A stretch of 64,000 bases of DNA, from contig NC_010524.1 in NCBI RefSeq assembly GCF_000019785.1, forward strand, positions 3,646,001 to 3,710,000, in the 5' to 3' direction. This document shows, one piece after another, positions 39,020-49,404 of this stretch. A program made the position numbers and the translations under genes. This DNA is from Leptothrix cholodnii SP-6. Its GTDB lineage: Bacteria > Pseudomonadota > Gammaproteobacteria > Burkholderiales > Burkholderiaceae_C. Within the stretch, counting starts at the first letter, position 1. Each line of letters starts with the position of its first letter. Under the pieces are notes generated by a model that was not told the DNA's origin, did no database searches, and saw only the letters and a list, made by a program, of their open reading frames with translations.

Positions 39020-39949
39020 ATGACCTGGAACGTGCGCATCGGCATCAACCCGATCTCCTGGATGAACGACGACCTGCCCTCGCTGGGCGGCGAGACGCTG
39101 CTCGAAACCGCTTTGGGCGAAGGCGCCGAGATCGGCTACGAGGGCTTCGAGCTCGGCAACAAGTTCCCCAAGGACGGCCCGGGCCTGAAGGCCAAGCTCG
39201 ATGAATTCGGCGTGGCTTGCGTGTCGGGCTGGTACTCGGGTTTCCTGGCCGAGACCGAACCCGGCCAGAGCAACGCCGACGCGGTGGCCGCCGAGATCGA
39301 GCGCGCCCGCGCCCACATGAGCAAGCTGCAGTACAACGGCGCCAACGTCGTCGTCTACGGCGAATGCGCCGGCACCGTGCAGGGCCAGATCGACGTGCCG
39401 GTGTCCAAGCGCCCGCATTTCGCCAACGCCGCGTTGTGGCAGGCCTATGCCGAGCGCCTGAACGCGTTCGGTGCGCACCTGATCGACACCTACGGCATCA
39501 AGCTCGCGTACCACCACCACATGGGCGCGTACGTCGAGTCGCCCGCCGACGTCGACCAGCTGATGGCGCTGACCGATCCGGCCAAGGTGTTCCTGCTGTT
39601 CGACACCGGGCACGCCTACTTTGGCGGTGCGGCCGACCCGGTGGCGCTGCTCAAGAAGCACCTGTCGCGCGTGGTTCACGTGCATTGCAAGGACGTGCGC
39701 GCACAGGTCATCACGACGGCACGCAACGACGGCTGGAGCTTCCTGAACGGCGTCATCAACGGCACCTTCACCGTGCCGGGTGACGGCGTGATCGACTTCG
39801 ACGCCGTGCTCACCACGCTCAAGAACGCCGGCTACGAAGGCTGGCTGGTGGTCGAGGCCGAGCAGGATCCGGCCGTGGCGCCGAGCTATCAGTACGCGCA
39901 GAAGGGCTACCGCACGCTGCGCGCGATCGTCGATCGGCTGAGCGCCTGA
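39020..39949 (+). CDS. iolE: Inosose dehydratase
   Basis: 309 residues, a TIM-barrel of the IolE/MocC type. 'GINPISWMNDDLP' at the N-terminus, 'YHHHMGAYVES' near 170, 'LLFDTGHAYFGG' near 195, 'HVHCKDVR' near 218 and 'WLVVEAEQDP' near 275 supply the metal-binding His, Asp and Glu residues. It dehydrates scyllo-inosose (2-keto-myo-inositol) to the diketone substrate of IolD. 'aaggaa' precedes the ATG. Within iolC-D-E-B. Confidence 0.95.
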   Translation: MTWNVRIGINPISWMNDDLPSLGGETLLETALGEGAEIGYEGFELGNKFPKDGPGLKAKLDEFGVACVSGWYSGFLAETEPGQSNADAVAAEIERARAHMSKLQYNGANVVVYGECAGTVQGQIDVPVSKRPHFANAALWQAYAERLNAFGAHLIDTYGIKLAYHHHMGAYVESPADVDQLMALTDPAKVFLLFDTGHAYFGGAADPVALLKKHLSRVVHVHCKDVRAQVITTARNDGWSFLNGVINGTFTVPGDGVIDFDAVLTTLKNAGYEGWLVVEAEQDPAVAPSYQYAQKGYRTLRAIVDRLSA

Positions 39950-39960
39950 AGGAAGCGGCC

Positions 39961-40758
39961 ATGAGTCTTCTCGTCAAGGCCCGCGCGGGCCGTGAAATCT
40001 GCGAAGTGACGCCCGAGTCGGCCGGCTGGACGCACGTGGGCTTCAAGGCCCTGCGCCTGGCTGCCGGCGACAGCGAAAGCCTGGACACCGGCACGCGCGA
40101 GCTGTGCGTGGTGGTGCTGACCGGCACGGTCGACATCATCGTGGCCGGCGAGCGATATGCCGCGCTCGGCTCACGCAACAGCGTATTCGAGGAAAAGTCG
40201 CCCGACGCGCTGTATGTGCCGGGCGGCCTGGCCGTCACCATCAGCGCCAGTCGCGACAGCGAAGTCGCACTGTGCAGCGCGCCGAGCAAGGGCGGCAAGG
40301 CCGTCAAGCGCCTCGACGGCGCCAGCCTGCGCCGCAGCGTGCGCGGCCAGGGCAGCAACACGCGCTATGTGTGCGACATCCTGCCGCAGGACGATCCGGC
40401 GGCCGACCACCTGCTGGTGGTCGAGGTGATCACGCCCGCCGGCCATTCCAGCAGTTACCCGCCGCACAAGCACGACCGCGACGCCGCCCCCGAAGAAACC
40501 CTGCTCGAGGAAACTTATTACCACCGCCTTAATCCGCCGCAGGGTTTTGCATTTCAGCGCGTTTACACCGACGACCGCAGCCTCGACGAGGCCTGCGCGG
40601 TCGAAAACCACGACGTGGTGATGGTGCCGCGCGGGTATCACCCGTGCGTGGCACCGCATGGTTATGACCTTTATTACCTGAACGTGATGGCCGGGCCCGG
40701 CCGGGCGTGGCATTTCAAGAATGACCCCGCACATGAATGGATGATCCAGGCCAGGTGA
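39961..40758 (+). CDS. iolB: 5-deoxy-glucuronate isomerase
   Basis: 265 residues, a bicupin of normal IolB size. The metal site is visible in 'SYPPHKHDRDAAPEETLLEE' near residues 160-180, with Tyr-Tyr-His following. It converts 5-deoxy-glucuronate to 2-deoxy-5-keto-D-gluconate, the substrate of the kinase IolC. The gene starts 11 bp after iolE and ends the operon. iolG (inositol dehydrogenase) and iolA are not seen in the window. Confidence 0.95.
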   Translation: MSLLVKARAGREICEVTPESAGWTHVGFKALRLAAGDSESLDTGTRELCVVVLTGTVDIIVAGERYAALGSRNSVFEEKSPDALYVPGGLAVTISASRDSEVALCSAPSKGGKAVKRLDGASLRRSVRGQGSNTRYVCDILPQDDPAADHLLVVEVITPAGHSSSYPPHKHDRDAAPEETLLEETYYHRLNPPQGFAFQRVYTDDRSLDEACAVENHDVVMVPRGYHPCVAPHGYDLYYLNVMAGPGRAWHFKNDPAHEWMIQAR

Positions 40759-40980
40759 GGCGTCGGCCGGGGGCGTTTTGTCGCGTAATCACGACACATC
40801 GGACCCCCGGGTTTTCCCACGACCCGGCGTCTTTCAAAACAGCCAATCGGGGGGTTTGCCCCTGTGTCGCAGCGCACAAAAATAGCGCGGACGTCGTAAC
40901 CCGATGAAACCGCAAGGTGCGCGATGCACAAATGTGGTGTGCCCCAACAGCCGGCCGTCACAATGGCGTCATTCGAGACA

Positions 40981-41017
40981 GTGGCGATAACACAACAAAA
41001 TGATTGATAGTCGCCAC
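40981..41017. promoter_or_regulatory. Dyad GTGGCGA-N23-TCGCCAC upstream of the porin gene
   Basis: Perfect 7-bp arms at 40981-40987 and 41011-41017 bracket an A-rich spacer and overlap the predicted -35 region. It may be an operator or a leader hairpin. Confidence 0.4.
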
Positions 41018-41031
41018 AGGGCGGATACAGT
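41004..41031 (+). promoter_or_regulatory. Predicted sigma70-type promoter of the porin gene
   Basis: TTGATA (41004-41009) and TACAGT (41026-41031) are spaced by 16 bp and lie about 80 bp before the start codon at 41110. Confidence 0.4.
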
Positions 41032-41109
41032 TGCCCTCGAACCAGTTTTATTCGCGTTCACCCACGGCCGACTCGCGGCCCTTTTGCAACCCCGAGAGGA
41101 GTAAATCCA

Positions 41110-42057
41110 ATGAACCGTTTTTTCAAGCTGAGCGCCGTTGTGGCTGCTGTTGTCGTTGCTGCTCCGGCGTTCGCCGCGGCTTCGATGGATGCCAATCTGG
41201 AACTGGATACCAAGTACGGCAATGAGCAAAACGGCGTGAAGCGTGGCATCAGCCAAGGCGGCCGCGTTGAATTCAACGTCGCCGGCAAGGCCGGTGGTGC
41301 CAACGGCTTCGTGGCTGGCCGCGCCAGCCTGCTGCTGCAGAAGACCGGCGGCGCTGCCACCGACGACATGTGGGGCCAGATCGGCACCTCGTTCGCCGAC
41401 GTGAAGTTCGGCCGTTTCGAAGCTGTTGAACTGTTCGCGGTCGGCAAGGACGTCTATGTCGAAGACGACAACGGCATGAACCACGCCCGCACCAACGAAC
41501 TGCGCGGCCGTTTCGGCAGCAGCCCGGCTCACCTGGCCCTGACCGTCAATGCCGCTCCTGGCGTGTCGTTCGAACTCGGTCTGGTCGAAACCAAGGCTGT
41601 CGGCGAAATCAAGGGCGTGCGTCCGAACGTGACCTTTGCTGCTGGCCCGCTGTCGGTGAAGCTGGGTATGGAAAGCGGCCGCACCAACGGCGCGACCGCT
41701 GCTGCAGATGTCAAGTTCACCGGCTTCGGTGGCGTGGTCAGCATGCCGATCGCTGGTGGCTCGGTCAACCTCAACTTCGCACAGCGCACCGACAAGCCCG
41801 CTGGCGGCGACCTGAAGCACACCGCCTTCGGCGTGATGGCCATCTTTGGCCCGGCTGGTTTCGCCTACATCAACGACAAGGACGAAACCGCTCCTGGCGT
41901 GTCGTCGAAGCAGAACACCATCTACGCTGCCTACTCGCTGCCGCTGTTCGCCACCGGTGCCACCATCACCCCGGCGTTCTCGTACAGCAAGTCGAAGCAA
42001 GACGCAGGTGACGGCGCTGCTAGCGGCGTCGCTGTTCGCGTCAACTACGCGTTCTGA
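41110..42057 (+). CDS. Outer-membrane porin-like beta-barrel protein
   Basis: 315 residues. A signal peptide ('AVVAAVVVAAPAFAAA') is followed by alternating short amphipathic strands with Gly-rich turns and a C-terminal 'VRVNYAF' ending in Phe, the outer-membrane assembly signal. It resembles the small Gram-negative porins of Burkholderiales. Codon use is more biased than its neighbours (many GCT, GTT, GGC and CGT codons), suggesting high expression. It lies between iolB and an oxidoreductase gene and may provide the outer-membrane route for inositol or sugars; substrate unproven. Confidence 0.88.
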   Translation: MNRFFKLSAVVAAVVVAAPAFAAASMDANLELDTKYGNEQNGVKRGISQGGRVEFNVAGKAGGANGFVAGRASLLLQKTGGAATDDMWGQIGTSFADVKFGRFEAVELFAVGKDVYVEDDNGMNHARTNELRGRFGSSPAHLALTVNAAPGVSFELGLVETKAVGEIKGVRPNVTFAAGPLSVKLGMESGRTNGATAAADVKFTGFGGVVSMPIAGGSVNLNFAQRTDKPAGGDLKHTAFGVMAIFGPAGFAYINDKDETAPGVSSKQNTIYAAYSLPLFATGATITPAFSYSKSKQDAGDGAASGVAVRVNYAF

Positions 42058-42136
42058 TGCCCGGCCTGCAGGCCTCGTGTCTGCAGGCTGAACAACGAAC
42101 CGCACCTCGGTGCGCTCGTTGTGCGTCAAGCCAGAA

Positions 42137-42164
42137 GGGTCGGCCTAGCCGGCCCTTTTCTTTT
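42137..42164 (+). terminator. Rho-independent terminator of the porin gene
   Basis: GGGTCGGC-CTA-GCCGGCCC forms an 8-bp stem with one G-T wobble, followed immediately by TTTTCTTTT. It lies about 80 bp after the porin stop. Confidence 0.85.
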
Positions 42165-42172
42165 GGTCGACC

Positions 42173-43258
42173 ATGAACACCGCCCCGCCTGACCTGAATG
42201 TCGCCCTGATCGGCCACGGCTACGTCGGCCGCACCTTCCATGCGCCGCTGATCCGCAGCGTGCCGGGCCTGAAGCTGGCGCTGATCGCCTCCAGCGACGC
42301 TGGCGCCGTGCAGGCCGCCTGGCCGGGCGTGCCGGTCGAGGCCGATTACCTGGCCGCCGCGCAGGCGCCGGGCATCGATCTGGTGGTGATCGCCACGCCC
42401 AACGACAGCCACCACCCGCTGGCGCGCGCCGCGCTGCTGGCCGGCAAGGCCGTGGTGATCGACAAGCCGTTCACCGTGACGCTGGACGAGGCGCAGGACC
42501 TGGTGGATCTGGCGCACGAGCGCGGCCAGCTGCTGTCGGTGTTCCACAACCGGCGCTGGGACGGCGATTTCCTGACCGTGGCGCAGCAGATCCGCAGCGG
42601 CGCGATCGGCGAGGTGCGCGAGTTCGTGTCGCGTTTCGACCGCTTCGACCCGACGCCGCGCGACCGCTGGCGCGAGCGCCCCGGGCCGGGTTCGGGCCTG
42701 TGGTACGACCTCGGACCGCATCTGGTCGATCAGGCGCTGTGCCTGTTCGGCGCGCCCGATCGCATCGGTGCCGATCTGGCCGCCTTGCGCGACGGCAGCG
42801 ACGCGGTCGACTACGCCCAGGTCACGCTGTTCTACGAACAACCGCGCCGCCGGATCACGCTGCACTGCACCCGCCTGGCCGCCCTGCCCGGTGCGCGGTT
42901 CGAGATCCACGGCCAGCTCGGCAGCCTGGCCTGCCACGGCCTGGACACGCAGGAAGACCAGCTCAAGGCCGGCATGGCGCCCGGCGCCGACGGCTGGGGC
43001 GACGATCCGCGCCCGATCAGCTGGATGGACTGGCGCGACGTGGCCCAGGGCGCCAACACGCGCGTGGAGCGGGCCGCGACCGCCCTGCCCCGCTTGGCAG
43101 GCGACTATCGCCACTACTACGCCGGCATCCGTGATGCGCTGCATGGCGTCGGCCCGAATCCGGTGCCGGCCGAGCAAGCGCTGTTGACGATGCGGGTGAT
43201 GGACGTGGCGATGCGCAGCTCCGAGCGGGGTCAAACGCTGGCGTTGGGCGGGGGCTGA
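42173..43258 (+). CDS. Gfo/Idh/MocA-family NAD(P)-dependent oxidoreductase
   Basis: 361 residues. N-terminal Rossmann fold 'VALIGHGYVGRTFHAPLI', 'VVIATPNDSHHPLA' near 85, the catalytic Lys in 'VIDKPF' (usually EKPF) near 100, and the conserved 'GLWYDLGPHLVDQAL' near 180 with Asp and His. These enzymes oxidise sugars, inositols or their derivatives; the sequence looks closest to the YdgJ/scyllo-inositol-dehydrogenase-like branch. As no iolG is seen, this is the only candidate inositol dehydrogenase in the window. It follows the porin terminator by 9 bp. Confidence 0.88.
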   Translation: MNTAPPDLNVALIGHGYVGRTFHAPLIRSVPGLKLALIASSDAGAVQAAWPGVPVEADYLAAAQAPGIDLVVIATPNDSHHPLARAALLAGKAVVIDKPFTVTLDEAQDLVDLAHERGQLLSVFHNRRWDGDFLTVAQQIRSGAIGEVREFVSRFDRFDPTPRDRWRERPGPGSGLWYDLGPHLVDQALCLFGAPDRIGADLAALRDGSDAVDYAQVTLFYEQPRRRITLHCTRLAALPGARFEIHGQLGSLACHGLDTQEDQLKAGMAPGADGWGDDPRPISWMDWRDVAQGANTRVERAATALPRLAGDYRHYYAGIRDALHGVGPNPVPAEQALLTMRVMDVAMRSSERGQTLALGGG

Positions 43259-43304
43259 GTTTTCTGTCTCGGCTCTGGCAATGGCCTGCCGTGGGTGAGC
43301 GGGC

Positions 43305-43376
43305 CCGGGGTGAGGGGATGCGATCCCGCCTCAGACACTGCGCTGATATCGGCGGGATCGCATCCCCTCACCCCGG
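43305..43376. repeat. Giant hairpin 1: perfect 26-bp arms, 20-nt loop
   Basis: The left arm 43305-43330 is perfectly complementary to the right arm 43351-43376. The loop 43331-43350 reads TCAGACACTGCGCTGATATC. The inner six base pairs (CCCGCC/GGCGGG) plus the loop recur, inverted, in hairpin 2, while the outer stem does not. Confidence 0.9.
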
Positions 43377-43444
43377 ACAACATCGAACGGGCGTGCCAAG
43401 GTTGAATTCAACCCGGCGCAGGCGCTACAACGACTCCACGTTGT

Positions 43445-43510
43445 CGTGACTGGCTGGCCGACCCGCCGATATCAGCGCAGTGTCTGAGGCGGGGCGGCCA
43501 GCCAGTCGCG
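43445..43510. repeat. Giant hairpin 2: ~23-bp arms, inverted copy of the hairpin 1 loop
   Basis: Arms 43445-43467 and 43488-43510 pair with one mismatch and one wobble. The loop 43468-43487 reads GATATCAGCGCAGTGTCTGA, the exact reverse complement of loop 1, and is again enclosed by CCCGCC/GGCGGG. The outer stem sequence (centred on ACTGGCTGGCCG) is unrelated to that of hairpin 1. Confidence 0.9.
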
Positions 43511-43565
43511 GCAACGTCGCTCGGTCTGCGCAGCAGAACCCAAAGAGCCCTGCCACCACGAAATC

Positions 43566-46500
43566 TCAGCCCGCCGATCCGGCCTCCGACACCACCGCGG
43601 CAGAAATCCCATCGGTCGAAACGGATACCCCCTCGCCCTCCGACGCCGCGTCCGCATCCACGGCAACGACCTCGACCGCGGCCGCCTGCTGCGCCGCCAG
43701 GGCCTCGAGCTCCTCGCGCCGCGCCTGTTCGACCAGGAATCCGATCGCCGCCATCACCAGGTTGGCGACGCGATGCGGCGGGCTGGCGTAGAAATCCTTC
43801 CACGCCTGGCCGCGATGCTCGTTGTAGTCGGCCGCCGCGGCGGCTTCGGCGCCGAGCGATTGCTCCCAGCCCAGTCGCACCGCGATGCCCACCAGCACGT
43901 CCATCACCAGCCAGCTGTCGAGCTGCAGGTCGGCGTTGGCGCGGAAAATGTCGCTCAGGGCCAGCAGGGCCTCGATCGTCAGCTGGCGGTATTCGGGGGC
44001 GTGGATCTTGTTGAGCAGATCCTCGATCTGCAGCGCAAACCCGCGTTCGCCGGGCGTGCTGTCGGCGCGGGCCAGCGCGCTGTCGAGGCGGTTGCGGGCA
44101 TCGAGCTGGTCGCCGATCACCAGGCCGGGCACCTGGCGCAACAGCGCCCAGATGCGCTCGTGGAAATCGACCGGCACCCGCGCCACCGCGCCGCTCAACT
44201 CGCGCCAGGCCAGCCAGCCGGGCACGACTTCGGGCAGCTGCGGATCGTTGCTGGCCGGGAACTGCAAGGCCACCAGGGACTCCGCACCGCCGGTCGTGTT
44301 GACGTGCAGCGACTGCAGCCGCACCAGATCGCGGCTCATCTCCTGCTCGCTGACGATCACCTCGCGCAGGCGCCCCAGCAGCGCCTGCGGGCTGCAGTCG
44401 AGCAGGTGGTCGAAGGCTTCGGCCTGGCTGATGCCGTGTTCGATCGCCAGCCGGCCGGTGATCAGCAGCAGCAGGTACCAGGGCCGCAGCGTCAGCGTGC
44501 CCTTGAACAGCGTGGTGTCGGCCTTGATCAGCAGGCCCAGCAGCAGCACGATCTCCTCGATCAGCAGCCGCCCCCGCGCATCGCTGCCGCCGAAGCGGCG
44601 CAGGCGGTCGAACAGCTCGGCATTGCCCAGCGGCGTGGTGATGATGGCCTGGGCGTCGTAGGCGCGGCCGATCGAGACCTGGCGCTGGCGCACGACGATC
44701 TGCGCCACCGCATCTTCGAGCGTGTCGTCATGGACCTCGAGCACGCCGGCGGCGCGGCGGATCAGGCCCCAGCGGCGCTCGCGGCGGGCGCGGGAATAGA
44801 GCGCCTGGCAGAGCTGGCGCAGCGTCAGGCCGGACCAGGCCGGCGCGTCCAGGCCGTGGCGCTGGGCCAGCAGGCCGATGGCCTCGACCTGTTCGTAGGG
44901 GTTGCGGCTGCGCTCGATCAGCCGCTGCAGCGCGGCGTCGTCGAGCTCGCGCTCCAGCACGGCGGCGCGGGCCGGGCTCAGCGGCCGGGTCGCGGCTTCT
45001 TCCCAGTGCAGCGCGGCCAGCGCGGCCGGGCTCTGATCGAGCGGCTTGGCGGGCTCGTCAGGCAGGCGCGGCAGCGCGTCCAGGCGGCAGTGCGTGGCCG
45101 CCGGCAGCAGGTCGGCCAGCGGCGCGATGCGCAGCGGCGGCACGCCGGGCGGCCGCGCGGCCCCCGGCACAGCCGCCGCGACCAGTTCGCGCAGGGCCTG
45201 CAGCAGGCGGTCGGCACCGGGCGCGTCGAGCATCGGCTGGGTGACCAGCAGCGCCAGCAGGGGCTGGCCGTCGCGGGCGCGCCAGTGGCGGCGCAGGTAG
45301 GACAGCTCGCCGTGGATCTCGTCGACCAGCAGGCGGTTGTCCAGGCCGACGTAGAAGCCCTGGCGCGCCAGCACCGGCGGCAGGAAGACGAAGCCGCGGT
45401 CGACGGCCTCGTCGCCGTGGCGCTGCAGGTAGAGGCGGCTGGTGGCCAGCGAGCCGGGGCGCTGGCGCGGCCGCCCGCTCAGGCCCAGCTCGTCCCAGCG
45501 GCCCAGCGCGGTGAGCGCGGCGTCCAGCTCGTCGGCGTAGCGCACCTGCAGGGGCTGGACCTCGGCCAGGGTCTGCGCCGGGATGCCGTGGGCGGCCATG
45601 CGCGCCTGGGCCAGGCTGTCGGCGGCCAACAGCGCCAGCTGCACCGTGACCGAAGGCGGCGCCGGCCGGCGCAGCACGTCGTGGCGACCGAGCGGGTCGA
45701 TCTGCTCGGCGCGCAGCAGACCGTCGTGCAGCAGCGCACCGACCAGGTAGAGGCTCTGCGCCCAGACCAGCGGCACGTTGTCGTTGGGCACGCGGTCCTG
45801 GCTGTGCGGCGCCTCGCGCTCGGCGTCGACCTTGTCGGCCGGCACGTAATAGAGCTCGGGCAGCAGGCGCTGGCCGTCGCGCTCGACCATCAGCGACTCC
45901 AGGCGCGCGCGGTAGTCGTCGGCCTGGGCCGCATCACCGCGCAGCTGGGCGTCGATCAGCAGGTAGGTGAAGAACAGCGGCCATTCGCTCTCGATGCGGC
46001 GGAACTGCTGCAGCTCGCCGTGTTCGTAGTGCAGGCGGCTGTGGTCCTCGACCACGGTCTGGTGTCCGTCGCGCAGGAAGCGCTTGCAGCCGTAGCGGCC
46101 CTGGAGCTTGCCGACCAGGCGCTCGAGGGTCGCACTGCAGCGCTCGGGGTCCTCGATCGCGAAGGCCGGGTAGCCCAGCACCGACAGCAGCGCGGCGTCG
46201 GTCTCCTTGCTTTCCGACTCGCGCGGCAGCAGGTGCGCCAGCGTGGCGCGGGCGTGGGCGATGTCGTCGGGCTGCACCAGGATGGCCGGCGCCTGGCCGG
46301 GCAGCAGCTCGAAGCCGCTGATCGCCTCCAGCGCCGCCCGCGCCATGCCCACCGAGCTGGCGTTGATCTCGGCGTGGCCGTGGTTGAGCTTGTGGCCGCG
46401 CTCCCAGATGCCGTAGTCGGGCGTGCGGTAGGCGCGCGCCAGGTAGTGCACCAGGTTCTGCACGAAGGCCACCTCGGCCGGCGTGCGCACGATGGCCAGG

Positions 46501-47018
46501 CCGCTGGCGCTCATCTGCGCCAGCTGCAGCAGGAAGATCGCGGTGGCATCGATCTGCAGGTGGCCCCAGTCGGCGTCGCCCACCACCGGCTCGCCGCTGG
46601 TGGTGGCGTACTTGGCGTGCAGCGCGTCGAGCGGATGCTGGGTGTGCTTGAAGCGCTCGACCTTGTGGGCCTGCTTCATCATCGCCACCAGCAGGCCACG
46701 CATCAGCGCGATCACCCGAGCCTGCAGCTCGGCGGCGATGGCCGGATCGCGCTCGCGGTGCGCCAGCTCGAGCGCCCAGACGCCCAGGATGCTGTAGACG
46801 TTGTCGCGCACCCAGGCGTGGGTGTAGTCGCCGTGCACCGTGATCGCGGTGCTGGCCGGCAGCAGGCCGGTGACCGGATCCTGGCGCGCCAGGATGATGG
46901 CGCGGGCCTGCGCGGTGCAGGCGGCCAGCCGCTCGGCAACCGGATCGGCCAGGGGTGCGCTGGCGAGCGGGCGGTCGGACGAGGTGGGGGACGGCGAAGC
47001 TTTGTGGCGACGGTTCAT
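43566..47018 (-). CDS. Phosphorylase-kinase alpha/beta-like, GH15-related protein
   Basis: 1150 residues. The N-terminal half resembles the glucoamylase-like (GH15) domain of eukaryotic phosphorylase kinase regulatory subunits: 'AWVRDNVYSILGVWAL' near 68, 'DWGHLQIDATAIFLLQLAQ' near 150, 'YGIWERGHKLNHGH' near 205, 'INASSVGMARAAL' near 220. The C-terminal ~450 residues are helical and include a long Ala/Glu-rich tail. Bacterial homologues are seldom studied and their function is open; catalytic glucoamylase activity is uncertain. It ends the alpha-glucan operon behind glgB, so a role in glycogen-type glucan metabolism is likely. Confidence 0.8.
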   Translation of the reverse strand: MNRRHKASPSPTSSDRPLASAPLADPVAERLAACTAQARAIILARQDPVTGLLPASTAITVHGDYTHAWVRDNVYSILGVWALELAHRERDPAIAAELQARVIALMRGLLVAMMKQAHKVERFKHTQHPLDALHAKYATTSGEPVVGDADWGHLQIDATAIFLLQLAQMSASGLAIVRTPAEVAFVQNLVHYLARAYRTPDYGIWERGHKLNHGHAEINASSVGMARAALEAISGFELLPGQAPAILVQPDDIAHARATLAHLLPRESESKETDAALLSVLGYPAFAIEDPERCSATLERLVGKLQGRYGCKRFLRDGHQTVVEDHSRLHYEHGELQQFRRIESEWPLFFTYLLIDAQLRGDAAQADDYRARLESLMVERDGQRLLPELYYVPADKVDAEREAPHSQDRVPNDNVPLVWAQSLYLVGALLHDGLLRAEQIDPLGRHDVLRRPAPPSVTVQLALLAADSLAQARMAAHGIPAQTLAEVQPLQVRYADELDAALTALGRWDELGLSGRPRQRPGSLATSRLYLQRHGDEAVDRGFVFLPPVLARQGFYVGLDNRLLVDEIHGELSYLRRHWRARDGQPLLALLVTQPMLDAPGADRLLQALRELVAAAVPGAARPPGVPPLRIAPLADLLPAATHCRLDALPRLPDEPAKPLDQSPAALAALHWEEAATRPLSPARAAVLERELDDAALQRLIERSRNPYEQVEAIGLLAQRHGLDAPAWSGLTLRQLCQALYSRARRERRWGLIRRAAGVLEVHDDTLEDAVAQIVVRQRQVSIGRAYDAQAIITTPLGNAELFDRLRRFGGSDARGRLLIEEIVLLLGLLIKADTTLFKGTLTLRPWYLLLLITGRLAIEHGISQAEAFDHLLDCSPQALLGRLREVIVSEQEMSRDLVRLQSLHVNTTGGAESLVALQFPASNDPQLPEVVPGWLAWRELSGAVARVPVDFHERIWALLRQVPGLVIGDQLDARNRLDSALARADSTPGERGFALQIEDLLNKIHAPEYRQLTIEALLALSDIFRANADLQLDSWLVMDVLVGIAVRLGWEQSLGAEAAAAADYNEHRGQAWKDFYASPPHRVANLVMAAIGFLVEQARREELEALAAQQAAAVEVVAVDADAASEGEGVSVSTDGISAAVVSEAGSAG

Positions 47019-47124
47019 GGTTCAGGCGCGGGATGACGGCGCAAGCCCCCATCCACGTTTAGGGAATACCCTGACCTTAAGCGATCTTGATGCCCGTCAG
47101 TTTCAGGACGGCAACAAGACCGCG

Positions 47125-49344
<2,220 letters not shown>

Positions 49345-49404
49345 CGGACGAATGGGGCCGTACGGACGCTGTGAGTATGAACGCGCCCGAGCGTCATCCC
49401 TGCG

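Larger units (their letters stand above)
40759..41109. other. 351-bp intergenic region between iolB and the porin gene
   Basis: No credible gene. The first half is GC-rich with small complementary blocks (CCGGGT...ACCCGG near 40808-40835 and GGGG...CCCC near 40850) but no clear T-tract terminator for iolB. The second half is A+T-richer and holds the predicted porin promoter and a 7-bp dyad (listed separately). The last bases give a strong GAGAGGAG ribosome site before the porin ATG. Confidence 0.6.
43259..43565. other. 307-bp convergent intergenic region holding two giant hairpins
   Basis: The region separates the oxidoreductase from the convergent glucan operon. No gene is evident. It is dominated by two long inverted repeats that share a 32-nt module in opposite orientations (listed separately). 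They may act together as a bidirectional transcription barrier. Confidence 0.8.

Noticed and set aside
43773..47036. A 1087-residue open frame opposite the GH15-like gene
   Set aside because: Low-complexity Arg/Gln/Val/Ala composition and no recognisable motif; the minus strand carries the conserved protein.
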